From Asanoa ferruginea (GTDB lineage: Bacteria > Actinomycetota > Actinomycetes > Mycobacteriales > Micromonosporaceae): 64,000 bases of DNA. Position 1 is the stretch's first letter. Every line of letters starts with the position of its first letter. The stretch spans positions 992,001 through 1,056,000 of the forward strand of contig NZ_QUMQ01000001.1 in the NCBI RefSeq assembly GCF_003387075.1. The letters run 5' to 3'. Below are positions 35,177 to 44,394 of this stretch, piece after piece. Made by a program: the position numbers and the translations under genes. The notes below the pieces were generated by a model. The model ran no database searches. It saw only the letters and a list, made by a program, of their open reading frames with translations, and was not told where the DNA came from.

Positions 35177-36612
35177 CAGGACCCCAGGTTGTGCATCACG
35201 TGCTTCACCCGGGTGTAGTCCTCGAGGCTGTAGACCGACAGGTCCTTGCCGTGACCCGAGTGCTTGAACCCGCCGTGTGGCATCTCCGACACGAACGGGA
35301 TGTGCGTGTTGACCCAGACGCAGCCGAAGTCGAGCCGCCGGGTCATCCGCATCGCCCGGCCGTGGTCACGGGTCCAGACCGAGGCGGACAGGCCGTATTC
35401 GACGCCGTTGGCCCAGCGGACCGCCTCGTCTTCGTCGGTGAACCGCTGCACCGTGATCACCGGGCCGAAGACCTCGTCCTGGATGATCTCGTCCTGCTGC
35501 CGGACGCCGGAGACCACGGTCGGCGCGTAGAAGAAGCCGCGCTCGCCGACCCGCGCGCCACCGACCTCGAGCGCGGCGTGGTCGGGCAGCCGGTCGACGA
35601 AGCCGGCGACCCGGCCGAGCTGGTTGGCGTTGTTGAGCGGGCCGTAGAGCACGTCTTCCTCGTCGGGCCCGCCGGTCTTGGTGCCGCGGGCCTGCTCGAC
35701 CAGCGCGGCGAGGAACTCGTCGTGGATGCGGGGGCCGGCGAGTACCCGGGTCGCGGCGGTGCAGTCCTGGCCCGCGTTGAAGTAGCCACCGACCGCGATC
35801 GCCTCGGCCGCCGCGGCAACGTCGGCGTCGTCGAACAGCACGACCGGCGCCTTGCCGCCCAATTCGAGGTGGGTGCGCTTGAGGTCGGGCGCGGCCGCCG
35901 CGGCGACCTCGCGGCCGGCGCGGGTCGAACCGGTGATCGAGACGAGTTGGGGCACCGGGTGGGACACGACCGCGCGGCCGGTGTCGCGATCGCCGGTGAC
36001 GACGTTGAAGACGCCGGCCGGGAAGAACTCGGACGCGATCTCGGCGAGCATCAGCGTGCTGACCGGCGTGGTGTCGCTCGGCTTGAGCACCACGCAGTTG
36101 CCGGCCGCGAGCGCGGGGGCAATCTTCCAGATGGCCATCATCAGCGGGTAGTTCCACGGCGTCACCTGGCCGACGACACCGAGCGGCTCGCGGCGTACGT
36201 AAGAGGTGTGGCCCGCCAGGTATTCGCCCGCCGACCGCCCTTCGAGCATCCGCGCGGCGCCGGCGAAGAAGCGCAGCTCGTCGACGGCCGGCGGCAGCTC
36301 CTCGTCGGTGGTGAGCTGGCGGGGCTTGCCGGTGTTGCGCACCTCGGCGTCGACCAGCTCGGCGGCCCGCGACTCGACCGCGTCGGCGAACTTGAGCAGC
36401 GCGAGCTGCCGTTGCGCCGGGGTCACGTCGCGCCAGCTCTCGAACGCCGTCGCGGCCGCGGTCATCGCCCGATCCACATCGGCTGGGCCGGAGACCGGCG
36501 CCTGCGCGAAGACCTCGCCGGTGCACGGGTCGACAAGGTCGCTGAAGTTGCCGTCGACCGGGTCGACGTAGTCACCGTTGACGAAATTGCGCAACTGTTG
36601 CTTGTCGCTCAT
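35176..36612 (-). CDS. Aldehyde dehydrogenase, gamma-aminobutyraldehyde type
   Basis: 478 aa from ATG 36612, with GGAG eight bases before; an ATG ten codons upstream lacks a site. Catalytic residues are present: Glu in LELGGK (about 250) and the nucleophile Cys in GQDCTAATRV (about 284). TPWNYP and the NAD-binding GSTRAGREV loop are family-typical. The sequence style (NFVNGDYVDP start, WVNTHIPFVSEMPHGG) fits gamma-aminobutyraldehyde dehydrogenases, and the gene precedes gabT. It would make GABA from 4-aminobutanal, the aldehyde formed from putrescine. Confidence 0.9.
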   Translation of the reverse strand: MSDKQQLRNFVNGDYVDPVDGNFSDLVDPCTGEVFAQAPVSGPADVDRAMTAAATAFESWRDVTPAQRQLALLKFADAVESRAAELVDAEVRNTGKPRQLTTDEELPPAVDELRFFAGAARMLEGRSAGEYLAGHTSYVRREPLGVVGQVTPWNYPLMMAIWKIAPALAAGNCVVLKPSDTTPVSTLMLAEIASEFFPAGVFNVVTGDRDTGRAVVSHPVPQLVSITGSTRAGREVAAAAAPDLKRTHLELGGKAPVVLFDDADVAAAAEAIAVGGYFNAGQDCTAATRVLAGPRIHDEFLAALVEQARGTKTGGPDEEDVLYGPLNNANQLGRVAGFVDRLPDHAALEVGGARVGERGFFYAPTVVSGVRQQDEIIQDEVFGPVITVQRFTDEDEAVRWANGVEYGLSASVWTRDHGRAMRMTRRLDFGCVWVNTHIPFVSEMPHGGFKHSGHGKDLSVYSLEDYTRVKHVMHNLGS

Positions 36613-36765
36613 CGTGGCGTCTCCAGGCTGGAAGCGGGCCATCGGAAGGGCTGCCGATCATGTCGTATTCGCAACCCACATGCCATCCTCGCGACTGAAT
36701 CCGTTGCTGACAAGGCCTGTCGCCACCGTTTCCGCGAACCTGACCTGCTGAGCTAGGCTGCCGCC

Positions 36766-38205
36766 GTGGACCCAGTCGCGTTCTACGTCGCCGGCCGCCC
36801 TGAGCACGGAGCCGACCCGGTGACCGTCCGGCATCCCTACGACGGCCATGCGGTCGGTGCGACCACCAACGCCACCCCTGAACAGGTCGAACGCGCGATC
36901 GCCGCGGCGCACTCCGTCTCGGCGGAAGCCGCCGCGCTCCCCGCACACGCCCGCGCGGCCGCTCTCGATCACGTTTCCCGGCGCCTGGCCGAACGCGCCG
37001 ACGAGATCGCCCAACTGATCACCGCCGAGAACGGCAAGCCGCTCAAGTGGGCGCGGGCCGAGGCGGCCCGGGCGGTGTCGACGTTCCGCTGGGCGGCCGA
37101 GGAGGCCCGCCGCTTCGCCGGCGACCTGCAACGCCTCGACACGGACCCGGCGGCGACGGGACGGCTGGCGGTCGTACGCCGCTTCCCGCGCGGTCCGGTC
37201 CTCGGCATCTCGCCGTTCAACTTCCCGCTCAACCTGGTCGCCCACAAGGTCGCCCCGGCGATCGCGGCCGGCGCGCCGATCGTGGTCAAGCCGGCGCCGG
37301 CCACGCCGCTGAGCGCGCTGCTGCTCGGCGAGATCCTGGCCGAGACCGACCTCCCGGAGGGCATGTTCTCGGTGCTGCCGCTGCCCAACGACCGCGCGGC
37401 CGGCCTGGTCTCGGACCCCCGCCTGCCGGTGGTCAGCTTCACGGGCTCGGGCCCGGTCGGCGCGTCGATCCGCCGTTCGGTGCCTGGCAAGCACGTGACG
37501 CTGGAACTGGGCGGCAACGCGGCGGTGCTGCTGTGCGCCGACTGGACAGCCGACGCCGACTTGACCTGGGCGGCTTCGCGGATCGCGACGTTCTCCAACT
37601 ACCAGGCAGGGCAGAGTTGCATCGCGGTGCAGCGGGTATTCGTACACGAGTGGATTTATGACGGTTTTCTGCCCCGGCTCGTGGCCGCGGTTTCCGCTCT
37701 GCAGACCGGCGACCCGTTCTCCGACGCCACCGATGTTGGTCCGCTGATCACCGAGGCGGCGGCTGAGCGGGTGGAGTCGTGGGTGGACGAGGCGGTCGCG
37801 GCGGGGGCGACCCTGGAGGTCGGCGGGCTGCGGGCGGGTGCGACCTATCCGCCTACGGTGCTGTCGCGGGCGCCGAAATCCGCGAAGGTCAGCCAGGAAG
37901 AGGTCTTCGGGCCGGTGCTGGTGGTCTCGCCGGTCACCGACGACGAGGCCGGCTTCGCGGCGATCAACGATTCGGCGTTTGGGCTACAGGCGGGCGTGTT
38001 CACCCGCAACCTGCAGACGGCGTTCGCGGCCCACCGCACCCTCCAGGTCGGCGGCGTGATCGTCGGCGATGTCCCGTCCTACCGGGCCGACCAGATGCCT
38101 TACGGCGGGGTCAAGGGATCGGGCGTCGGGCGCGAGGGGTTGCGAAGCGCCATCGACGACTACACCGAGCCGCGGGTGATGGTGTTGACGGGGTTGGATC
38201 TTTAA
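36766..38205 (+). CDS. Aldehyde dehydrogenase family protein
   Basis: 479 aa from GTG 36766, divergent from the other aldehyde dehydrogenase over 153 bp. Catalytic Glu is in LELGGNA (about 247) and Cys in GQSCIAVQR (about 285). ISPFNFPLNLVAHKVAPA and PYGGVKGSGVGREG are typical of the succinate-semialdehyde or methylmalonate/lactaldehyde groups. In this cluster the likely job is oxidising succinate semialdehyde made by GabT, closing the pathway to succinate; the exact substrate is inferred from context. Confidence 0.86.
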   Translation: MDPVAFYVAGRPEHGADPVTVRHPYDGHAVGATTNATPEQVERAIAAAHSVSAEAAALPAHARAAALDHVSRRLAERADEIAQLITAENGKPLKWARAEAARAVSTFRWAAEEARRFAGDLQRLDTDPAATGRLAVVRRFPRGPVLGISPFNFPLNLVAHKVAPAIAAGAPIVVKPAPATPLSALLLGEILAETDLPEGMFSVLPLPNDRAAGLVSDPRLPVVSFTGSGPVGASIRRSVPGKHVTLELGGNAAVLLCADWTADADLTWAASRIATFSNYQAGQSCIAVQRVFVHEWIYDGFLPRLVAAVSALQTGDPFSDATDVGPLITEAAAERVESWVDEAVAAGATLEVGGLRAGATYPPTVLSRAPKSAKVSQEEVFGPVLVVSPVTDDEAGFAAINDSAFGLQAGVFTRNLQTAFAAHRTLQVGGVIVGDVPSYRADQMPYGGVKGSGVGREGLRSAIDDYTEPRVMVLTGLDL

Positions 38206-38650
38206 GGGCGTTCGATCGGTTGCGCGGGTTCGCGGTGGGCGCGACCGTTCGCTCCCGCGCGCAACGGGCCGGTCCCTGGCGGGCCCGTCCCTGCCAGGCC
38301 CGCGGTCGGTCAAGCCAGTGCCTACCGCCGTCCCGCGCAGGCGCCCGCCGGCGGGCGCCTTCGGATCGCAGCGCATCGCGCCGGCCGATCGCGGATCGTC
38401 CTCGCGCCAGGGTGAATAGCGATCGCGAATCGCCGGTCGAATCGCGTCCGTGGATCGCACCCGCGGACCGCCGGCTCGTGGACCGCCGCCGTGGCCGCAT
38501 CCGTGGACCGAATACGTAGACCACGCCCGCCACCGTCCGCACCCCCGCGGACCGCCGTCGCAGGTCGCCCTCGGGGTCGCTCCGCAGACCGCGCCCGCCG
38601 CCGTCCGCACCCGCGCGGCCCCGCGCGGACCGCATCCGTGGATCTCGCAC
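38206..38650. repeat. GC-rich non-coding stretch with degenerate short repeats
   Basis: About 445 bp with no supported gene. It contains many imperfect copies of GCGGACCGC- and GATCGC-type words plus a small CCTGGC/GCCAGG hairpin around 38275-38300 that could terminate the aldehyde dehydrogenase transcript. Frames here stay open only because of the base composition. Confidence 0.5.
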
Positions 38651-38702
38651 GAGATCTAGGTAAATAGATGTAGCTATAGCTACATCTATTTACCTAGATC
38701 TC
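38651..38702. repeat. Perfect 52-bp palindrome, AT-rich
   Basis: Bases 38651-38676 and 38677-38702 are exact reverse complements with no spacer. It begins GAGATCTAGGTAAATAG and its centre is GTAGCTATAGCTAC. It is strongly AT-rich against the surrounding GC-rich DNA. A degenerate relative lies at 50705-50754. It could extrude as a cruciform or form a long RNA hairpin; function unknown. Confidence 0.9.
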
Positions 38703-38827
38703 CAGGCAGCATCCAAGATTCGCACGCAAAGCGGCCGGGCCTGCACGGATCGCAAACACAACGGGCGCTGCCGCGCACAACGCGGCCAGCCCAGGCTGGC
38801 TCGGCCGTAGGGGGTTGGCCTCGCGTG

Positions 38828-38875
38828 AATCCAGGTTGGGAACCGCGGCAACAGCCGCAATTCCCAACCTGGATT
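38828..38875 (-). terminator. Strong nested hairpin after the 38894 gene
   Basis: A perfect 15-bp stem (AATCCAGGTTGGGAA at 38828-38842 with 38861-38875) encloses a GCGGC/GCCGC inner stem. It lies 19 bp beyond the stop of the minus-strand gene at 38894, the right place for its terminator. No U-run follows. Confidence 0.65.
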
Positions 38876-38893
38876 GCCCCGCGAACGTCGGGG

Positions 38894-39469
38894 TCAGGCT
38901 TCGCCGACCTCCGGGCCGCGGCGGCGCAGCTCGTCTACCGCACCCATCGCGTCGCGGAGTTCGGTCAGCCACTGGTCGGCGTGTTCGCCAACCAGGCGGA
39001 CGCACCAGGCCAACGCCTCGGAGCGGCTCCGCGCCACGCCCGCGTCGATCAGGGTGTCGAGGACCTGGCGGTCGTTGAGCCGTAGCCGAGTCATCACCGG
39101 CGCCGAGAACGTGGTGAAGAGCGCCTCGGTGCCGCCGGTGGCGGCGCCCCAGCTGACCTTGCGGCGCCAGCGGTGTTCGACCTGCTGAGCGATCTTGATG
39201 CGCTGCTCCCGGGTGTCTTCCCGGTGCTGGGCGATGCGGCCCTGCTCTGCCGACCCGCGGTCGGCGTCGGTCGCGTCGGCGCCGAGCTGCGGCTCCGGCA
39301 ACCGACCAATGATCATGACCTCGTCACGGTCGATGGTGACCTTCGGCGGCTCGGTGAACCAGCCGTCCGGCACCGCGCCGGTGATCCAGGCGGCCAGTCC
39401 CTCGGCCGGTGGCGGCTCCGCCCGCCCGCCGCGCTGTCCTTGTTCCCATGGGCCCCGAAAACCCCTCAT
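38894..39469 (-). CDS. Hypothetical protein with RHH-like C-terminal region
   Basis: 191 aa. The middle is charged (EQGRIAQHREDTREQRIKIAQQVEHRW). The C-terminal part (TRLRLNDRQVLDTLIDAGV, then RSRSEALAWCVRLV) resembles a ribbon-helix-helix or similar DNA-binding or antitoxin-type module followed by a helix. No signal peptide. It may be a regulator of unknown target, but the family is not recognised. A strong terminator follows it. It stands alone between the aldehyde dehydrogenase and a small secreted protein gene. Confidence 0.65.
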   Translation of the reverse strand: MRGFRGPWEQGQRGGRAEPPPAEGLAAWITGAVPDGWFTEPPKVTIDRDEVMIIGRLPEPQLGADATDADRGSAEQGRIAQHREDTREQRIKIAQQVEHRWRRKVSWGAATGGTEALFTTFSAPVMTRLRLNDRQVLDTLIDAGVARSRSEALAWCVRLVGEHADQWLTELRDAMGAVDELRRRGPEVGEA

Positions 39470-39491
39470 GGCGCACCTCCCGCGTTGCTGC

Positions 39492-39899
39492 TTACTTGAT
39501 TACAGCATTACACCGTTGCAGGTGCGCGGACAGTGGCCAGCGGTTCGCTCTGAGCGGAAACCCTCGCGGCGGGCGGGCGCAGCCGACGGCTAGTAGTTGG
39601 CGGTCTGTGGAGCACCGGGCTGTAGTTCCCATCCCACTCCCCGCCCAGGTCTTCGCCACTGCGACGGTCTGCGTGGGCGTGGTGTTCCGGCAGACGCTGT
39701 TGTATTGGCCCTGATAGCTGGGCACCCAACCGTCGCATAGGGACTTGTCGCCCGTGCGCACCCACGAGCAGGGCGGGCCGCGGCCTGGTTCGACAGGCGG
39801 GATGGCTTGCGCCGCCGTGGAGTTGACGGCGAGACCGGCCAGCACGGTCAACAGGCTCACGGATGCCGCGCTCAATCGTCGTGCCAGGTCCAGTTTCAA
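39492..39899 (-). CDS. Small secreted Cys-containing protein
   Basis: 135 aa from TTG 39899, chosen because a very strong AAGGAGGAG site (39904-39912) sits four bases upstream; no ATG or GTG is as well placed. The signal peptide (KLDLARRLSAASVSLLTVLA, cleavage near TAAQA) precedes a mature chain with six Cys (CSWV, LCDGW, VCRN, ARCS, VGCA, QRCN) that could pair. Repeated Trp/Gly and TGDKSLCDGWVPSYQGQY suggest an extracellular fold. No family is recognised. Confidence 0.62.
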   Translation of the reverse strand: MKLDLARRLSAASVSLLTVLAGLAVNSTAAQAIPPVEPGRGPPCSWVRTGDKSLCDGWVPSYQGQYNSVCRNTTPTQTVAVAKTWAGSGMGTTARCSTDRQLLAVGCARPPRGFPLRANRWPLSAHLQRCNAVIK

Positions 39900-39961
39900 C
39901 TGGCTCCTCCTTGGTCGAGGGATTGGGGCCAGTGCCGAAAGGGACGACGATGTGAACCAGG

Positions 39962-41155
39962 TCAGCGCATCGCCCACGGGGAGCCGTAGGCCACCAGCAG
40001 ATCCAGGAACGGGCGCGGCGGGAAGGCCTCCGGGCCCAGGACGCCGGCACCCGACCAGGCGCCGGCTGACAGGAGTTCCAGTGCCACCACCGGGTTGACC
40101 GCCGTCTGCCATACGACCGCCTGGTGGCCGTATTCGCGCATCGACCACTCGTTGTCGACCACGTGGTAGAGGTAGACCTCGCGCGGCGACCCGTCGATGC
40201 CGATCCCGCGCACCCAGGTGCCCGCGCAGGTTTTGCCGCGCATCCGTGGGCCCAGTGACGCCGGGTCCGGCAGGCAGGCCGCCACCACGTCGCGGGGTGC
40301 TACCGAGACGTCACCGACGCGGACCGGTGCGGCCGAGTCGAGGCCCAGGACGTGCAGGGTGCGCAGCACCGAGATGAACTCCGCGCCCAGGCCGTATTTG
40401 AATGTGACCCGCCCCGCGTCGACCCAGCGCGGGATCAGCAGCACCTCTTCGTGCTCGACGTTGACGCACTCGACCGGGCCGATGCCCTCCGGGAAGTCGA
40501 AGACCTCCGGCTCGGAGAACGGCTCCGTGGTGTACCAGCCGCGCGACTTCTCGTAGATCACCGGCGGGTTGAGGCACTCCTCGATCGTCGTCCAGATCGA
40601 GAACGACGGTGCGAACGCGTAGCCGTCGACCTCCAGGTTGGCGCCGTCGCGCACGCCGATCTCGGAGATCGAGCTGAACAACTCGTCGGCCGCATAGCGC
40701 GCGAAAATGTCCGACAGGCCCGGCTCGACCCCGATGCCGACCAGGGCCAGCCGCCCGGCCTCCTGCCACAGCGATTCGGTCGCGAACTGCGCCGCCCCGA
40801 GCACCACCCCCGTCGACGAATAGGGCGACGTCGGATGCGGCTCCGACAGCGACATCGCCATGTCCAGGTAATCAGCCCCGGCCGCGAACGCACCGTCGAA
40901 AATGGACATCACGAACCGCGGGTCGACCGCATTGAAAACATGGGTCGCGCCGGCGGCCAGGTCGCGCACCTCCGTCGCCGACGACGCGTCGACCTGGGCG
41001 GCCACGAAGCGGGGGTCGTCAACCGCCGCGACCACCCGTGAGGCCCGCGAAAGCGAATAGTCGGCCACCGTCCAGGATTCGAAGAAGCCCCGGCGGGCGG
41101 CGATGGCGGCGGCCGCGGCGCCGACGCCGCCGGCTCCGATTTGCAGGACACGCAT
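39962..41155 (-). CDS. Saccharopine dehydrogenase-like oxidoreductase of the polyamine operon
   Basis: 397 aa from ATG 41155, sharing one base with the upstream oxidase stop (TGATG). The Rossmann start is MRVLQIGAGGVGAAAAA; the C-terminal substrate domain includes GIGVEPGLSDIFARYAADELF. The family includes saccharopine dehydrogenases and carboxy(nor)spermidine dehydrogenases, which join an aldehyde and an amine by reductive condensation, or the reverse. It is the last gene of potDABC-oxidase, which makes a polyamine-derived substrate likely. The exact reaction cannot be fixed from sequence. Confidence 0.85.
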   Translation of the reverse strand: MRVLQIGAGGVGAAAAAIAARRGFFESWTVADYSLSRASRVVAAVDDPRFVAAQVDASSATEVRDLAAGATHVFNAVDPRFVMSIFDGAFAAGADYLDMAMSLSEPHPTSPYSSTGVVLGAAQFATESLWQEAGRLALVGIGVEPGLSDIFARYAADELFSSISEIGVRDGANLEVDGYAFAPSFSIWTTIEECLNPPVIYEKSRGWYTTEPFSEPEVFDFPEGIGPVECVNVEHEEVLLIPRWVDAGRVTFKYGLGAEFISVLRTLHVLGLDSAAPVRVGDVSVAPRDVVAACLPDPASLGPRMRGKTCAGTWVRGIGIDGSPREVYLYHVVDNEWSMREYGHQAVVWQTAVNPVVALELLSAGAWSGAGVLGPEAFPPRPFLDLLVAYGSPWAMR

Positions 41156-42549
41156 CAGGAATCGAACCCCAAACCGAATCTGTCGAGGGTACGCAGCCAC
41201 AGGTTGCGCCGGCCCTGATGGGAATCAGCGTGCGCCATCGACCAGCGCGTCGCGTTGATGACCAGGGCGCGCAACGGTTCCGGCGGGAACGGGATCGGGC
41301 GGCTGCGTACAAAGTCTAATGTGGTCAATGGGGTGTCAGCCCCGGAAAGCAGGTCGAGCGCAACCCGCGCGCCGAACCGGCTGGCACCGACGCCCAGACC
41401 GGTGAAGCCGGTCGCGTAGGCCAGCCGGCCACCGAACGCGGTGCCGAAGAAGGCGCAGAAGCGGGCACAGGTGTCAACCACGCCGCCCCAGCGGTGGGTG
41501 AACGTGACATCGGACAACTGCGGGAACGTCTCGAAGAAATGTCGGGCGAGAGTCGCGTAGGTCGGCGCCTCGCGTGAGAGCGACGGCGCCATCCGGTTGC
41601 CGAAGTGGTAGACCGCGTCGTAGCCGCCGAACAGGATCCGGTTGTCGGCGGTCAACCGGTAGTAGTGGAACTGGTTGCCCGAGTCGGCCAGGCCCTGCCG
41701 GTGCCGCCAGCCGATCGATGCCAGCTCGCCCTCCGACAGCGGGCGGGTGACCAGTGCATAGTCGTAGACGGGAACAACATAGGCGCGCAGCCGGCGCAGC
41801 AGCGGCGGGAACGCGTTGGCGGCGAGCACGACGCCGCCGGCCCGCACCGAGCCAACCGGGGACCACGCCAGCACCCCGGCCCCGGCCCGCGCCAGCCCGG
41901 TGACCCGGGTGTGCTCGAAGATCCGTACCCCCAATGACAGGCAGGCATCCCGCAACCCCCAGGCCAACCGGGCCGGGTCGAGCATGACCGTGCGGTCGCG
42001 GTGCCAGACGCCGCCCAGGTAAGTGGGCGAGTCGACCTCGGCCCGCACCTCGTCGCGGCCGAGCACCAGCACGTCGTGACCGTGGCTGCGGGCCAACGCG
42101 GCACCCGAAGCGAGGTCGGCGACATGATGCGGCGCGGTGGCCAGCTCGATCTCACCCGTACGTTCGACGTCGCAGCGGATGTCGAACAGCGCGATCGTGG
42201 CCAGCAGCGCCTCGAGGTTGGCCTGGCCGAGGGTCTCCAGCGTGGCTATCTCGGCCGGGAACCGGGCCGCTCCGTTGGCCAGGCCGTGGGTCAGTGAGGC
42301 CGCACAGAAACCGCCGTTGCGACCCGACGCCGCCCAGCCGCAGGTGCCGGCCTCGAGCAGCACCACGTCGCGGCCGGGATCGTCCTGCTTGGCCTGGAGC
42401 GCGGCCCAGAGTCCCGAATAGCCGCCGCCGACCACGAGCAGGTCGGCCGAGATGTCGGCGGAAAGTGGTGGCAGCGGGTCAGGGCGCTCGGGACGGTCGA
42501 GCCAGAAGACCCGGGGCTGCGCGTCCGCGAGCGCCCGACCGACGTTCAT
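41155..42549 (-). CDS. FAD-dependent amine oxidase (PuuB/DadA-like)
   Basis: 464 aa from ATG 42549, which overlaps the potC stop (ATGA). The long open frame upstream is a shadow of potC. The FAD Rossmann motif is LLVVGGGYSGLWAALQA (about 35-51), followed by GWAASGRNGGFC, the usual DAO-family second motif. The C-terminus carries ATGFTGLGVGASRFGAR. It would oxidise the amino group of putrescine, gamma-glutamylputrescine or spermidine to an aldehyde with H2O2 release. The transporter-linked position supports a polyamine substrate. Confidence 0.88.
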   Translation of the reverse strand: MNVGRALADAQPRVFWLDRPERPDPLPPLSADISADLLVVGGGYSGLWAALQAKQDDPGRDVVLLEAGTCGWAASGRNGGFCAASLTHGLANGAARFPAEIATLETLGQANLEALLATIALFDIRCDVERTGEIELATAPHHVADLASGAALARSHGHDVLVLGRDEVRAEVDSPTYLGGVWHRDRTVMLDPARLAWGLRDACLSLGVRIFEHTRVTGLARAGAGVLAWSPVGSVRAGGVVLAANAFPPLLRRLRAYVVPVYDYALVTRPLSEGELASIGWRHRQGLADSGNQFHYYRLTADNRILFGGYDAVYHFGNRMAPSLSREAPTYATLARHFFETFPQLSDVTFTHRWGGVVDTCARFCAFFGTAFGGRLAYATGFTGLGVGASRFGARVALDLLSGADTPLTTLDFVRSRPIPFPPEPLRALVINATRWSMAHADSHQGRRNLWLRTLDRFGLGFDS

Positions 42550-43406
42550 GCCACCCGCGCTCCCCGCCGCCGTCGCACGTTGGTCGCCAGCACCAGCAGC
42601 AGTGCTATCGCGAACATCGCCGTGCCGACGACGTTGACCTGCGGCGGGATGCCGCGCTGGTTGGCTCCCCAAACGTACATCGGGAAGGTCACCGTGTTGC
42701 CGGAGTTGAAGTTCGTGATGATGAAGTCGTCGAAGGACAGCGAGAACGCGAGCAGCGCCGCGGCGACGATTCCGGGCAGCACGAGTGGCAGGGTGACCCG
42801 CCGGAAGGTCTGGAACGGCGTGGCGTAGAGGTCCATCGCCGCCTCTTCCAACCGGGAGTCCATGCCGGCGAGCCGCGCCTTGACCGTGACCACCACGAAC
42901 GAGACGCAGAACATGATGTGCGCGATCAGGATCGTCCAGAAGCCGAGCTGGATCCCGCCGGCCGTGAACAGCGCCAGCAGCGAGGTGCCCATCACCAGCT
43001 CGGGCGTCGCCATCGGCAGGAAGATCAGCAGGTTGGTCGTGCCCCGGCCGCGGAACTGGTGGCGGGCCAACGCGAACGCCATCAGCGTGCCGAGCAGGGT
43101 CGAGCCGACCGTCGCCAGCAGGCCGATCCAGGCCGACCGTTGCAGCGCGTCGCACAGGTCGGGCGGGCCGCACAGGTTGGTCCAGTTGTCGGTGGTGAAG
43201 GCGTTGAAGTCGTAGGAGAGCCGGCTCGACGGGCGGTTGAAGGACAGCCCGGCGACGACGGCGATCGGCAGGAACAGGTAGAGCAGCACCATCAGGCCGA
43301 CGGTCAGCACCCAGTGGTCGGCGATCCAGCGCCCGACTCGGTAAGCCATGCTGGCTTGGGTCCTCCGAACCCGGGCCGCTGGCGCGGCCCCGCTTCGTCC
43401 GGTCAT
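42546..43406 (-). CDS. potC: Spermidine/putrescine ABC transporter permease PotC
   Basis: 286 aa from ATG 43406, directly after the potB stop (TGAATG) with GAGG eight bases upstream; ATG 43349 is an alternative. Six membrane segments and the permease EAA motif (LEEAAMDLYATPFQTFRRVTLP) contact the PotA ATPase. The segment FSLSFDDFIITNFNSG is characteristic of PotC. It forms the channel with PotB for polyamine import. Confidence 0.92.
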   Translation of the reverse strand: MTGRSGAAPAARVRRTQASMAYRVGRWIADHWVLTVGLMVLLYLFLPIAVVAGLSFNRPSSRLSYDFNAFTTDNWTNLCGPPDLCDALQRSAWIGLLATVGSTLLGTLMAFALARHQFRGRGTTNLLIFLPMATPELVMGTSLLALFTAGGIQLGFWTILIAHIMFCVSFVVVTVKARLAGMDSRLEEAAMDLYATPFQTFRRVTLPLVLPGIVAAALLAFSLSFDDFIITNFNSGNTVTFPMYVWGANQRGIPPQVNVVGTAMFAIALLLVLATNVRRRRGARVA

Positions 43407-44321
43407 TCAAACCACCTCGTCAGTGCCGGCGCGGCGTACGTAGGTGAAGACGATCGCCAGGATCAGTGCCATCAGCAGGAACGAGAGCGCGGCGCCCTGG
43501 GGTGGCTGCTGGCGCGACAGGAACGCCGAGTTGACCACGTTGCCGACCATCGCGGTGTTGGTGTTGCCGAGCAGCGCGGCGTTGATGTAGTCGCCGACCG
43601 CGGGGATGAAGAACAGCAGCGTGCCGGCGACCAGGCCGGGCATCGACAGCGGCAGGGTCACCTTGACGAAGGTGCGGGCCGGGCTGGCGTAGAGGTCGCC
43701 GGACGCCTCCAGCAGCCGGGTGTCGAGCCGCTCCAGGCTGGCGTAGAGCGGCAGCACCAGGAACGGCAGGAAGTTGTAGGTCAGGCCGAGCACCACGGCG
43801 ACCGGCGTGGCCAGCAACCGCCCGTCGGCGCCGAGCAGGCCGACCTCGCGCAGCACGTGCACGAGCCAGCCGTTGTCCGACAGGATCGTCTTCCAGGCCA
43901 GCGTGCGCACCAGGAAGCTGGTGAACATCGGCGCGACCACGCAGACGAGCAGCAGGTTCTTCCAGCGGCCGGCCTTCTGCGCGATGGCGTAGGCCAGCGG
44001 GTAGCCGATCACGATCCCGATCACCGTGGCGATGCCGGCATAGGCGAAGGACCGCACAACCTGCGGCCAGGCGTACGCGAGCGCGTCGGGGTAGTTGCCG
44101 AACTCCCACGTCATCGCGTAGCCGGCGGTCACCGAGCCGGAGGGGTCGTAGAGGCTGGTCGCGCCGAGTTGCAGGGTCGGCACGACGAAGAACAGCACGA
44201 GCCAGGCGAAGCCGGGGAGCAGCAGGAGGTAGGGCAGCCAACGCCGGCGGCCACGCGACGGCTCGGGGGTGGCCGTCGGCGTTTCGACCGGGCGGGCGCC
44301 GACCCCCGTCAGCAGGCTCAC
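43407..44321 (-). CDS. potB: Spermidine/putrescine ABC transporter permease PotB
   Basis: 304 aa. Six membrane segments, beginning WLPYLLLLPGFAWLVLFFVV. The ATPase-contact loop is LLEASGDLYASPARTFVKVT, and IPAVGDYINAALLGNTNT is typical of PotB-type permeases. It is followed without gap by potC. It lies 73 bp after potA with no terminator seen between them. Confidence 0.92.
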   Translation of the reverse strand: MSLLTGVGARPVETPTATPEPSRGRRRWLPYLLLLPGFAWLVLFFVVPTLQLGATSLYDPSGSVTAGYAMTWEFGNYPDALAYAWPQVVRSFAYAGIATVIGIVIGYPLAYAIAQKAGRWKNLLLVCVVAPMFTSFLVRTLAWKTILSDNGWLVHVLREVGLLGADGRLLATPVAVVLGLTYNFLPFLVLPLYASLERLDTRLLEASGDLYASPARTFVKVTLPLSMPGLVAGTLLFFIPAVGDYINAALLGNTNTAMVGNVVNSAFLSRQQPPQGAALSFLLMALILAIVFTYVRRAGTDEVV

Positions 44322-44394
44322 GACTCGACCACGCTTCGGGCGGTCGGGCGTTCGCCCGGGCTACTGAGCCGACTGGTTCGCTCGCTGCGCTCGC

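Noticed and set aside
38206-38650. Possible CRISPR or tandem gene in the GC-rich stretch
   Set aside because: The repeated words are short, imperfect and irregularly spaced; there are no constant-length spacers and no cas genes.
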